The notes beneath the pieces are model-generated. The model did no database searches, had not been told where the DNA came from, and saw only the letters and a program-made list of their open reading frames with translations. A program made the position numbers and the translations under genes. DNA of 64,000 bases from Streptomyces wuyuanensis (GTDB lineage Bacteria; Actinomycetota; Actinomycetes; Streptomycetales; Streptomycetaceae), in NCBI RefSeq assembly GCF_900103455.1, contig NZ_FNHI01000008.1, positions 186,001 through 250,000 on the forward strand. The letters run 5' to 3'. Positions 1 to 7,893 of this stretch are shown here, one piece after another (position 1 is the first letter of the stretch; each line of letters starts with the position of its first letter).

Positions 1-36
1 GTGCTCAATCTCGAAGCCGGTGTGCCCGTCGGCTGA
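1..36 (+). CDS. Possible 3' end of a gene entering from the left
   Basis: Frame 1 is open from the first base and stops with TGA at 34-36, giving only eleven residues. Too little is visible to name a product, and an open stretch this short could be chance in such GC-rich DNA. Positions 37-293, between this stop and the hydrolase gene, show no reading frame I would trust. Confidence 0.25.
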   Translation: MLNLEAGVPVG

Positions 37-293
37 GGGAGCGGCGCGAGCGTCCGGCGTCGCGCCGGGCCGGCGGTCGGTCGGCGTACGCCCCCGGCGG
101 CCGGCTCACCGCAGGCGTGCGCCCGCGGCCGGGCCCCGTGGCTCGTCCCGTGCCCCGCCTCGGTCCGGCTCGCGCCGGGGCCGTCCGCCGCGCCCGGCTC
201 GTGGCGGGCCGCTCGCCGCAACGCGCCGGCCCGCCCTCGCCGCCCGGGGCACGCGGTGCGTGCCGCGCCGGCGTGCCGGCACGCCGCGTCGCT

Positions 294-983
294 TCAGGGC
301 GTCGCCCCGGCCGCGGCGCGCAGCGCGGCGGCCGCGTCCGCCGTGAGTGGATCGCCGTGCCCGAAGCACACCGTGGACGGCTCCAGGGACGCCGGCCGGC
401 GCACCGACTCCAGCGTCCGCCTCCGGTCCACGTCGAAGACTCCCGGCATCACCCGGCCGACCCCCGCGACCGCGTCCCCGGTGAACAGCACGCCGTGGCG
501 CGGCAGATGGACCGCGATCGAACCTTCGGTGTGGCCGGGGACGTGCACCACCCGGGCCCCGCCGCCGAACCCGAGCTCGTCGCCGTCCTCCAACTCGCGG
601 TCGACGCGCACCGGCGGGGCCTCCGGGACCGTGAGGGCGTGCTCGTACAGGGGGAGTTCCCAGTCCAGCAGCACCGGTTCGGGCACGGGCGCCCGGCCGC
701 CGATGATCGGTGCGTCCAGCCGGTGCGCCAGCACACGGGCGCCGAACCGGCCGGCGAGTTCCCCCGCCGCGCCGGTGTGGTCGCGGTGGCAGTGCGTGAG
801 CACGATCCGGCGCAGCCGGTCCGGATCGGCACCCAGCGAGTGGACCGCCCGCTCGATGTCCGGGCCGGCGTGCGCGTCCCCGGCGTCGATCAGGGTGAGT
901 TCGCCGCCGTCGCGCCAGAGGTGGGCCTGGCCGATACGGAAGCGGAACATGTGCAGCCGCGGCAGTACCTCGATGACGTCCAT
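294..983 (-). CDS. Metallo-beta-lactamase-fold hydrolase
   Basis: A 229-residue protein of the MBL-fold family, which hydrolyses thioesters, lactones or similar bonds with a two-metal centre. The metal-binding signature HCHRDH is at about residues 64-69. Later metal ligands appear in GHTEGS (about residue 150), FTGDAV and FGHGDPL near the end, so the metal site looks complete. Length is normal for a single-domain member and there is no signal peptide, so it should be cytoplasmic. The ATG at 983 begins the conserved MDVIEVLPRLHMFR stretch. It stands alone, convergent with nothing recognisable on its left. The substrate cannot be told from sequence. Confidence 0.9.
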   Translation of the reverse strand: MDVIEVLPRLHMFRFRIGQAHLWRDGGELTLIDAGDAHAGPDIERAVHSLGADPDRLRRIVLTHCHRDHTGAAGELAGRFGARVLAHRLDAPIIGGRAPVPEPVLLDWELPLYEHALTVPEAPPVRVDRELEDGDELGFGGGARVVHVPGHTEGSIAVHLPRHGVLFTGDAVAGVGRVMPGVFDVDRRRTLESVRRPASLEPSTVCFGHGDPLTADAAAALRAAAGATP

Positions 984-1116
984 GCGGCGAACGTATGCGG
1001 CCGCCGCCGTCCGCCGCCCGCATCTGCGCTCTCCGCGAGCTTCGCCGAACGCGTGGGGCAGCGGGCGGCGCCCGGAGCAGCGGGGAGCGCCGGACCGGGG
1101 CGGCGGCCGGTCTCCG

Positions 1117-2481
1117 TCAGACCTGCCGGGAGCGCGCGTAGTTGACCAGGAAGTGCGCCTCGGCGACGGAGAGCCGTTCCAGTTCCTCGGGCGAGACGCT
1201 CTCGTTGACGGCGTGGATCTGGGCGTCCGGCTCGCTCAGCCCGATCAGCAGGATCTCCGCCGACGGGTAGAGCTCGGCGAGCGTGTTGCACAGCGGGATC
1301 GAACCGCCCATGCCGGCGGCCTGCATCTCCTGACCGGGGTAGGCGATCCGCATGGCGTCGGCCATCGCCGTGTACGCCGGGCTGTGCACATCGGCGAGGA
1401 ACGGCTGGCCCTGGCCGACCTGTTCGATGCGCACCCGCGCGTTCCACGGCGTGTGCTTCTCGATGTGTGCGAACAGCAGCTTCGTCGCCTCGGCGGCGTC
1501 CGCGCCGGGCGGCACGCGCAGGCTGATCTGCGCGCGGGCGCTCGCCGGCACGGACGGGGTGGCACCGGCGACGGGGGAGCAGTCGATGCCGATCACCGTG
1601 ACGGCCGGGCGTGCCCAGATCCGGTCGGCGACCGTGCCGTTGCCGATCAGGTCCACACCGTCCAGGACCTTCGCGTCCCTGCGGAAGTCGGCGTCCGGGT
1701 ACTGCAGCCCCTCCCAGGCGGTGTCGGCGTCGAGCCCCTCGATCACCGTCGAGCCGTCCTCGGCGCGCAGCGAGTCCAGGACGCGGATCAGCGCCGCCAG
1801 TGCGTCGGGGGCGGCGCCACCGAACTGCCCGGAGTGCAGATTGCCCTCCAGGGTGTCGATCGTGACCCGGATCATCGTCATGCCGCGCAGCGTCGCGGTG
1901 ACGGTGGGCAGGCCCACCCGGAAGTTGCCGGCGTCACCGATGACGATCGTGTCCGCGGCGAGCAGGTCCGGATGCGCCTCGGCGTACCGCTCGAGGCCGC
2001 CGGTTCCCTGCTCCTCGGAGCCCTCGACGATCACCTTGACCGAGACGGGCACGCCGCCGTTCGCCTTGAGGGCGCGCAGCGCGAGCAGGTGCAGGATGAA
2101 GCCGCCCTTGCAGTCGGCGGCGCCCCGTCCGTACCAGCGGCCGTCGCGCTCCGTCAGCTCGAACGGGGGCGACACCCACGCCGCCTCGTCGAGCTTCGGC
2201 TGCACGTCGTAGTGCGCGTACAGCAGCACCGTCGGTGCGCCCTCGGGGCCGGGCAGGAAGCCGTACACCGACTGCGAGCCGTCGGGGGTGTCGAGCAGGG
2301 CCACGTCCTGGAAACCCTCGGAGCGCAGCGCGTCCGCGACCCAGTTCGCGGCCGCCTCGCACTCGCTCCTGGGCGCGACCGCCGGGTCCGCCACCGATTC
2401 GAACGCCACCAGTTCCGCGAGCTCCGCCTTCGCGCGGGGCATCAGGGACGCGACGGTCTCGGCGATCGGATTCGCGGTCAT
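1117..2481 (-). CDS. M20-family metallodipeptidase
   Basis: A 454-residue zinc peptidase of the M20/ArgE/CPG2 family, probably a cytosolic dipeptidase. Metal and catalytic positions are visible: H90 and D92 in LLYAHYDVQP, D123 in AADCKGG, and the glutamate pair in EGSEEQGTGG (about 156-157). A dimerisation insert lies in the middle, and a C-terminal metal histidine sits in the stretch ending IHAVNES. Length is normal. The frame stays open 60 bases further upstream, but the ATG at 2481 starts the conserved N-terminus MTANPIAETV. It is divergent from the flavoprotein gene at 2621, so the two share a 140-bp promoter region. Confidence 0.92.
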   Translation of the reverse strand: MTANPIAETVASLMPRAKAELAELVAFESVADPAVAPRSECEAAANWVADALRSEGFQDVALLDTPDGSQSVYGFLPGPEGAPTVLLYAHYDVQPKLDEAAWVSPPFELTERDGRWYGRGAADCKGGFILHLLALRALKANGGVPVSVKVIVEGSEEQGTGGLERYAEAHPDLLAADTIVIGDAGNFRVGLPTVTATLRGMTMIRVTIDTLEGNLHSGQFGGAAPDALAALIRVLDSLRAEDGSTVIEGLDADTAWEGLQYPDADFRRDAKVLDGVDLIGNGTVADRIWARPAVTVIGIDCSPVAGATPSVPASARAQISLRVPPGADAAEATKLLFAHIEKHTPWNARVRIEQVGQGQPFLADVHSPAYTAMADAMRIAYPGQEMQAAGMGGSIPLCNTLAELYPSAEILLIGLSEPDAQIHAVNESVSPEELERLSVAEAHFLVNYARSRQV

Positions 2482-2620
2482 GGGCACGCTCCTTGTGGGT
2501 GCGACGTTGTGTGTAGTGCGAAGGTACGGCGATCCTCCCACAGCGGGACGGGCGGGGGTCGCGCCGTAGGATGCCGTGGAGACCTTGGGCCGAGCGTCGG
2601 ATCAGGAGCAGAAGCACATC

Positions 2621-3952
2621 GTGAGCAGCGAGAACGCAGATGCCGTCAACGGGCGGGACGAGCCGGTGTGGGATGTCGTCGTGGTCGGCGCGGGGCCCGC
2701 GGGAGCGTCGGCGGCCTACGCGGCCGCGGTGACCGGCCGCCGGGTGCTCCTCCTGGAGAAGGCCGAGCTGCCTCGTTACAAGACCTGCGGCGGCGGGATT
2801 ATCGGTCCCTCGCGGGACGCGCTGCCGCCCGGTTTCGAACTTCCCCTGAAGGACCGGGTGCACGCGGTCACGTTCTCGATGAACGGGAGACTGGCCCGGA
2901 CCCGGCGCTCGCGGCGGATGCTGTTCGGGCTCATCAACCGGCCGGAGTTCGACGCGGCGCTGGTGCAGCACGCGGAGAAGGCCGGTGCCGTGCTGCGCAC
3001 CGGGGTCACCGTGTCCCGGGTCGAGCAGCACGGATCCGCCGTGCCCGACCGCCGCACGGTAGCGGTCGTGCTCGCCGACGGGGAGACCGTGCTCGCCCGC
3101 GCCGTGGTCGGGGCCGACGGCAGCGCCGGCCGCATAGGAGCCCACGTCGGCGTGAAGACGGACCAGGTGGACCTGGGCCTGGAGGCCGAGATCCCGGTGC
3201 CCGCGACGGTCGCGGAGGACTGGGCGGGCCGGGTCCTCATCGACTGGGGCCCGATGCCGGGGAGTTACGGCTGGGTGTTCCCCAAGGGCGACGTGCTCAC
3301 CGTCGGGGTGATCTCCGCCCGCGGTGAGGGTGCCGCCACCAAGCGCTATCTCGAGGACTTCATCGCCCGGCTGGGACTGGCCGGATTCGAACCGGCCGTC
3401 TCGTCCGGGCATCTGACCCGCTGCCGCAGCGACGACTCGCCGCTGTCGCGTGGACGGGTGCTGGTCTGCGGCGACGCGGCGGGCCTGCTGGAGCCGTGGA
3501 CCCGGGAGGGCATCTCCTTCGCGCTGCGCTCGGGCCGGCTGGCCGGGGAGTGGGCGGTGCGGATCGCGGAGGCGAACGACGCCGTCGACGCCCGCCGCCA
3601 GGCGCTCAACTACGCCTTCGCCATCAAGGCGGGGCTCGGCGTGGAGATGGGGGTCGGTCGGCGGATGCTCTCGGTGTTCGAGCGGCGCCCGGGCCTCCTG
3701 CATGCCGTGATCACGGGATTCCGTCCGGCCTGGAAGGCGTTCTCCGACATCACGCGCGGGGCCACGACGCTGGCGGGCATCGTGCGCTCGCACGGGATGG
3801 CCCGGCGCGCCCTCGAGGCGATGGACCGCACCCGCCCCGCCCCGGCGGCGCGGGGCGACGCCGCGGATGCCGCGAGCGGACAGGACGGGACGGGCGGACC
3901 GGACGGGGCGAGCGGGCAAGACGGGACGGACGGCGCGCGCGCCACGTCCTGA
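2621..3952 (+). CDS. Geranylgeranyl-reductase-family FAD oxidoreductase
   Basis: A 443-residue flavoprotein of the geranylgeranyl reductase/UbiH-like group, which reduces isoprenoid double bonds or hydroxylates lipophilic substrates. The FAD-binding motif VVGAGPAGASAA lies near the N-terminus, and VCGDAAGLLEPWTREGISFA is the second FAD contact with the family's typical GLLEP...EGI wording. I chose the GTG at 2621 because GGAG precedes it by about 13 bases and a TAGGAT hexamer at 2567-2572 puts the transcript start beyond the alternative GTG at 2576. The last 35 residues are a Gly/Asp/Ala repeat tail of no evident function. Such genes are often near quinone or respiratory genes, but none is seen here. 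Confidence 0.88.
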   Translation: MSSENADAVNGRDEPVWDVVVVGAGPAGASAAYAAAVTGRRVLLLEKAELPRYKTCGGGIIGPSRDALPPGFELPLKDRVHAVTFSMNGRLARTRRSRRMLFGLINRPEFDAALVQHAEKAGAVLRTGVTVSRVEQHGSAVPDRRTVAVVLADGETVLARAVVGADGSAGRIGAHVGVKTDQVDLGLEAEIPVPATVAEDWAGRVLIDWGPMPGSYGWVFPKGDVLTVGVISARGEGAATKRYLEDFIARLGLAGFEPAVSSGHLTRCRSDDSPLSRGRVLVCGDAAGLLEPWTREGISFALRSGRLAGEWAVRIAEANDAVDARRQALNYAFAIKAGLGVEMGVGRRMLSVFERRPGLLHAVITGFRPAWKAFSDITRGATTLAGIVRSHGMARRALEAMDRTRPAPAARGDAADAASGQDGTGGPDGASGQDGTDGARATS

Positions 3953-3995
3953 TCACCGCCGGTGGGCCGATCGCCGTGCGGTGGTGATCATCGTG

Positions 3996-4056
3996 CGGTG
4001 GTGGTCCTCGTACGTCCCCGCTCGATCACCTCTCGCCCCGGCTCACCCCACCACCG
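3996..4056. terminator. Possible convergent terminator region with GTGATCA repeats
   Basis: The gap between the convergent flavoprotein and oxidoreductase genes holds several copies of GTGATCA or its complement (near 3950, 3984, 4056). It also has a 9-bp inverted pair, CGGTGGTGG at 3996-4004 and CCACCACCG at 4048-4056. The loop is long, so terminator function is only a possibility. Confidence 0.3.
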
Positions 4057-4059
4057 TGA

Positions 4060-4515
4060 TCACTGCACCATCGCGATCCGGAACACCGGATGGTCGGCGG
4101 CGGCCGCCAGGATCTCCTCGTCGGAGGACTTGGCGGTCACGCCCTTGAAGTACTGGTTGACCTCCCAGCCCCAGCGCTTCAGATAAGCGCGCAGGATCGG
4201 GAGCTTCTCGGCGTCGCCCATGACCTCGGTGGCGGTGAACGTGCGGATCCTGCGGCCGACGCGGAGCTCCCCGCCGCCCGCCGCGCGCATGTTGCGGACC
4301 CATTGGGAGTGGCCGCGGGCCGAGACCAGGTACTGCTCGCCGCCGTGGCTGTGCGGATTGACCGGGATGCGCTGCATCCGGCCGCTCTTGCGCCCCCGAA
4401 CGGACAGTTCGGCGGACCCCAGCAGGCTCACGCCGTGACGTGCCAGCCGGCCGACGAGGTCGTTGAAGCGCCGGGCAACCGGTCCGGCCTTGATGTAGTG
4501 CGGCGACGACGACAT
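4060..4515 (-). CDS. Deazaflavin-dependent (Ddn/DUF385-type) oxidoreductase
   Basis: A 151-residue single-domain protein of the split-barrel group annotated as nitroreductase/deazaflavin-dependent, which in actinomycetes uses F420 or acts as a peroxide or quinone reductase. The conserved core RGRKSGRMQRIPVNPHSHGG and the downstream WVRNMRAAGGGELRVGRR are the family hallmarks. The ATG at 4515 is preceded by TGGAGGT at a 7-base spacing, so the in-frame ATG at 4530 is less likely. It is divergently transcribed from the TetR regulator at 4669 across two matching palindromes, so it is the likely target of that repressor. The physiological substrate is unknown. Confidence 0.85.
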   Translation of the reverse strand: MSSSPHYIKAGPVARRFNDLVGRLARHGVSLLGSAELSVRGRKSGRMQRIPVNPHSHGGEQYLVSARGHSQWVRNMRAAGGGELRVGRRIRTFTATEVMGDAEKLPILRAYLKRWGWEVNQYFKGVTAKSSDEEILAAAADHPVFRIAMVQ

Positions 4516-4562
4516 GACGGCGACCTCCATCGACGGGATCCCGGACCGCCACCGGGCCGGGG

Positions 4563-4627
4563 AGAGCACTGCTCTCTCTTGTGAGCAGTGTGCACCACGC
4601 GGATGTCCGGTGCAAGAGCAGTGCTCT
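4563..4627. promoter_or_regulatory. Paired 13-bp palindromes, likely TetR operators
   Basis: Two identical-arm palindromes, AGAGCA-N-TGCTCT, lie at 4563-4575 and 4615-4627. Partial copies of the half-site (GAGCAGTG, ACACTGCTC) are nearby at about 4583 and 4657. They sit between the divergent oxidoreductase and TetR genes, the classic position for an autoregulating TetR repressor. The sites are seen directly; the binding protein is inferred. Confidence 0.7.
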
Positions 4628-4668
4628 CGTTGTTGGTCGGTGCTCCGAAACATGGAACACTGCTCCGC

Positions 4669-5472
4669 ATGAACAGCGAGCACCGCACCGCCCGGTCCGC
4701 CGACAGCACCGGTCCCGCCGTCCGCGGGGCCCGGGAGCGGGCGCGCAGCGAGATCACCGCGGCCATCAAGGACGAGGCGCGCAGACAGCTCGCCGCCGCC
4801 GGCGCCGCCAAACTCTCCCTGCGAGCCGTCGCCCGGGAACTCGGCATGGTCTCCTCGGCGCTGTACCGCTACTTCCCCAGCCGGGACGAACTGCTCACCG
4901 CGCTGATCGTGGACGCGTACGACTCCGTGGGCGCCGCTGCGGAGACGGCCGCCCGCACCGGCGGGGATCCGCTCGCCCGCTGGGGGGCGGTCTGCGCCGC
5001 CGTTCGCGCCTGGGCCCTCGAGCACCCCCATGAGTACGCCCTGATCTACGGCTCGCCCGTGCCCGGTTACGCCGCCCCCCAGGTCACCGTCGAGCCGGCC
5101 TCCCGGGTCGGCCTCGCCCTCGTCGGCGTCGCTCGCGACGCTCTCGACGGACCGGGCGCCGCACCGCCCGGACTCCCCGACGGGCTGCGCCCCGAGGCCG
5201 AGCGGATGGCAGCGGACCTCGCCCCCGGGCTGCCGCCGGAGCTCGTCGCCTCGCTGGTCGCCGCCTGGTCGCAGCTCTTCGGGCTGATCTCCTTCGAGGT
5301 GTTCGGGCAGTTCCACCGGGTCGTCGAGGACAGGGATGCGTTCTTCGCGCACGCCGCGGATCGGCTCGGCCGGGAGGCGGGGATCCTCCCGTCCGCGGTC
5401 GGCTCCGGCTCCGTCGCGGGTTCCGGCCGGCCCGTCACCGGTTCCGGCCGGCCCGTCGCGGGCTCCGGCTGA
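4669..5472 (+). CDS. TetR/AcrR-family regulator
   Basis: A 267-residue repressor. The N-terminal helix-turn-helix is clear at about residues 43-70 (LRAVARELGMVSSALYRYF followed by PSRDELL). The rest matches the WHG-type ligand-binding domain common in actinomycete TetR proteins. The frame is open further upstream, but the ATG at 4669 begins the natural N-terminus and leaves the palindromes at 4563-4627 in the promoter. The C-terminus ends in a short repeated GSGRPV tail encoded by a 24-bp near-duplication. It probably represses itself and the divergent deazaflavin-type oxidoreductase gene. The inducer is unknown. Confidence 0.88.
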   Translation: MNSEHRTARSADSTGPAVRGARERARSEITAAIKDEARRQLAAAGAAKLSLRAVARELGMVSSALYRYFPSRDELLTALIVDAYDSVGAAAETAARTGGDPLARWGAVCAAVRAWALEHPHEYALIYGSPVPGYAAPQVTVEPASRVGLALVGVARDALDGPGAAPPGLPDGLRPEAERMAADLAPGLPPELVASLVAAWSQLFGLISFEVFGQFHRVVEDRDAFFAHAADRLGREAGILPSAVGSGSVAGSGRPVTGSGRPVAGSG

Positions 5473-5575
5473 CCCGCGGCCGGGACCGGCCGCTCCGTGC
5501 GGCCCCGCGGAGTACTCCGCCGGGAGTACGCGTGATCACCGCCCACGGCTGACGCCCCCGCGCGGCGGCCGGGTC

Positions 5576-5581
5576 TAGCGT
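5576..5581 (+). promoter_or_regulatory. -10 element for a leaderless histidine-kinase transcript
   Basis: TAGCGT ends 7 bases before the ATG at 5589, which would place the transcript start at or next to the start codon. There is no ribosome-binding site upstream of either candidate start. Confidence 0.5.
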
Positions 5582-5588
5582 GACGGGT

Positions 5589-6836
5589 ATGGACGAGCAG
5601 CGCTCCCGCCCCGACGGCGGCCCGCCCTGGAGACACGGCCCGCCGTGGGCGCACGGGGGCGCGCCGTGGTGGCGCCGTCGGCCAGGCTCCCGGGACGGGA
5701 CGGGGCTGCCGTGGCGGTCCAGCCTGGTCCTGGCCGTGATCGTGTCGGCCGGGACGGGTTTCGCGGCCCGGAACCAGCCCGACCGCGAGTCCCTCGACGT
5801 CCTCGGCCGGCTGCTCCTGCTCGCGGGGCCCGCGGTCCTGCTCGTCCGCCGCAGGCACCCGGTCGCCGCCCTCTACGCGGTCGTCGTCGTCACCCTGGTC
5901 TATCTGGGCGCCGGATACCCGTACGGACCGGTCTTCCTCACCGTCGCCGTGGCCGTGTTCTCGGCCGTCGTCGCGGGACACCGCCGCCCGGCATGGGGAG
6001 CCGTCGGGCTCCTCTGGGCGGGTCATCTCCTCATCGCGCACTGGCTGTTCGCGTATCTGCCGCCGGCCGGCGACCGGGCGGCGGCCTGGGGCCAGGAGCT
6101 GGTGGGGGCCGCCTGGATCGCGGCGGTCCTCGCGGCCGCCGAGGCGGTACGCGTACGCCGGGAGCAGTGGGCACGCGAACACGCCGAACGGCAGGCCGCG
6201 GAGAAGCGCCGGGTGGACGAGGAACGGCTGCGCATCGCCCGCGAACTCCACGACGTCCTCGCCCACTCCATCTCCGTCATCAACGTCCAGGCTGGGGTCG
6301 GGCTCGCTCTGCTCGACTCCGACCCGGAACAGGCCCGTACTGCCCTCACCACCATCAAGGCGGCCAGCAAGGAGGCGCTCGGCGAGGTGAGGCAGGTCCT
6401 CGACACGCTCCGGGCGCCGGGCGAGGCACCCCGCGCACCCGCCCCCGGACTCGGCCGGCTGCCCGAACTCGTCGAGCAGGCCGCAGGGGCGGGGCTCAGG
6501 GTGGAGGTCGTGACGGAGGGCAAGGAGACCGCCCTCGTGCCCGGCGCCGACCTCGCGGCCTTCCGCATCGTGCAGGAGGCGCTCACGAACGTCGTACGGC
6601 ACTCCGGCTCCCGCACGGCCCGGGTCGGGATCGCGTACGCGCCCGGCCGTCTCGCCCTCACCGTCGAGGACGAGGGTCCCGCCACGGGAGGAGACCACGG
6701 GGGAAGCGGGCGGGGGCTCGTCGGGATGCGGGAACGGGCCGCGGCACTGGGTGGCACGATCGAGGCGGGTCCCCGTGCGGGCGGAGGCTTCCGCGTGCAC
6801 GCCGAGCTGCCGATCGAGCCGAAGGAGACGCCGTGA
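5589..6836 (+). CDS. Two-component sensor histidine kinase (NarL/DesK type)
   Basis: A membrane sensor kinase of about 415 residues. Four or more hydrophobic segments fill roughly residues 35-145. They are followed by a short Arg/Glu-rich helix and the HisKA_3 dimerisation domain, with the phospho-acceptor H221 in RELHDVLAHSISVINVQ. The ATPase domain has an N-box (QEALTNVVRHSG) and a G-box (SGRGLVGMRERAAALGG). I chose the ATG at 5589 over the GTG at 5580 because of the -10 hexamer just upstream. Its TGA overlaps the GTG of the response regulator by four bases, so the pair is translationally coupled. The stimulus is unknown. Confidence 0.92.
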   Translation: MDEQRSRPDGGPPWRHGPPWAHGGAPWWRRRPGSRDGTGLPWRSSLVLAVIVSAGTGFAARNQPDRESLDVLGRLLLLAGPAVLLVRRRHPVAALYAVVVVTLVYLGAGYPYGPVFLTVAVAVFSAVVAGHRRPAWGAVGLLWAGHLLIAHWLFAYLPPAGDRAAAWGQELVGAAWIAAVLAAAEAVRVRREQWAREHAERQAAEKRRVDEERLRIARELHDVLAHSISVINVQAGVGLALLDSDPEQARTALTTIKAASKEALGEVRQVLDTLRAPGEAPRAPAPGLGRLPELVEQAAGAGLRVEVVTEGKETALVPGADLAAFRIVQEALTNVVRHSGSRTARVGIAYAPGRLALTVEDEGPATGGDHGGSGRGLVGMRERAAALGGTIEAGPRAGGGFRVHAELPIEPKETP

Positions 6837-7498
6837 TCCGGGTGGTGCTCGCCGACGACCAGGCGCTCGTACGCGCCGGCTTCCGGGCGCTGCTCGACGC
6901 CCAGCCGGACATCGAGGTCGCCGGGGAGGCGGCGGACGGCGAGGAGGCTCTGGAGAGGGTCGCCGCGCTCCGTCCCGACGTGGTCCTGATGGACATCCGC
7001 ATGCCGCTGCTCGACGGGCTCGCAGCCACCCGCCGCATCACCGGCGACGCGGGGCTCGACGGGGTCAGGGTGGTCATGCTGACCACCTTCGAGCTGGACG
7101 AGTACGTCTTCGAGGCGATCCGCTCCGGCGCCTCCGGGTTCCTCGTGAAGGACACCGAGCCGGAGGAACTGCTGCGCGCGGTGCGGGCGGTGGTGGAAGG
7201 AGACGCGCTGCTGTCGCCGGGCGTCACGCGGCGGCTCATCGCCGAGTTCGCCGCCCGCTCCAAGGAACCCGCAGGAGCCGAAGCCCTCGCGGACCTCACC
7301 GAACGGGAACGGGAGGTGATGGCCCTCGTCGGCATCGGGCTGTCCAACGAGGAGATCGCCCGCCGGCTCGTCGTCAGCCCGCTCACGGCCAAGACACACG
7401 TCAGCCGGACGATGGTCAAACTGGGTGCCCGGGATCGCGCCCAACTCGTCGTCCTCGCCTACGAGTCGGGGCTCGTCCGGCCCGGCTGGCTTGGCTGA
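6833..7498 (+). CDS. LuxR/NarL-family response regulator
   Basis: A 221-residue response regulator, the partner of the kinase just upstream, with which it overlaps by 4 bp (GTGA). The receiver domain has the acidic pair D8-D9, phospho-acceptor D54 in VVLMDIRMP, and the conserved lysine in FLVKDTEP. The C-terminal LuxR-type helix-turn-helix runs from about 155 to 205 (LTEREREVMALVGIGLSNEE onward, with TAKTHVSRTMVKLGARDR). The frame is open far upstream inside the kinase gene, but homology begins at the GTG at 6833, which follows GAAGGAG at a good spacing. Target genes are not evident. Confidence 0.94.
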   Translation: MIRVVLADDQALVRAGFRALLDAQPDIEVAGEAADGEEALERVAALRPDVVLMDIRMPLLDGLAATRRITGDAGLDGVRVVMLTTFELDEYVFEAIRSGASGFLVKDTEPEELLRAVRAVVEGDALLSPGVTRRLIAEFAARSKEPAGAEALADLTEREREVMALVGIGLSNEEIARRLVVSPLTAKTHVSRTMVKLGARDRAQLVVLAYESGLVRPGWLG

Positions 7499-7523
7499 TC
7501 GGGCGGCACGGGCCGACCGGGGG

Positions 7524-7802
7524 TCACTGTTCGGACCGGCCGGGCCGATCCGGGCGGTCGCGCCGGTCCGCCTCGCGCGAGAACCGCCGCAGCACCGTGA
7601 CCACGCGCAGCGGGAAGACCAGTGCCGCCACGGACGTGGCGGCGAGCAGCAGCCCGCGCTCGACGGCGTACGGCATGGCGAACATCAGCTTCGGTCCCGC
7701 GATCGCCCCGAAGACCACCGCCGCCGCGAAGGCCGCGCTGAAGAGCGCGTAACCGATCTCGACGGTCATCTCGTCCCGCTCCGCCTGTGTACGTTCCCCC
7801 AT
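7524..7802 (-). CDS. Small two-helix membrane protein, unknown function
   Basis: A 92-residue protein with two hydrophobic segments, about residues 14-34 and 44-66, followed by a strongly basic, Arg-rich C-terminus. It carries no motif I can tie to a family. The ATG at 7802 begins MGERTQAERDEM; the frame continues upstream without a better start. It converges on the response regulator gene, whose end lies only 25 bp away. Confidence 0.6.
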   Translation of the reverse strand: MGERTQAERDEMTVEIGYALFSAAFAAAVVFGAIAGPKLMFAMPYAVERGLLLAATSVAALVFPLRVVTVLRRFSREADRRDRPDRPGRSEQ

Positions 7803-7893
7803 GCCGCGAGTGTCACAGGGCGGCGGTGCGCGGGCAATCCCCCGCACCCGCCGCCCTGTTCGTGTCGCTCCGCGGTCGTCGACGGGCCTGGTG

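Noticed and set aside
37..293. Plus-strand frame near the left edge
   Set aside because: Almost entirely Arg/Pro/Ala/Gly with no motif or ribosome-binding site.
256..3327. Very long plus-strand open frame of over 1000 codons
   Set aside because: It runs antisense to the hydrolase and dipeptidase genes and is Arg/Gly/Pro-rich; it is a GC-codon-bias shadow.
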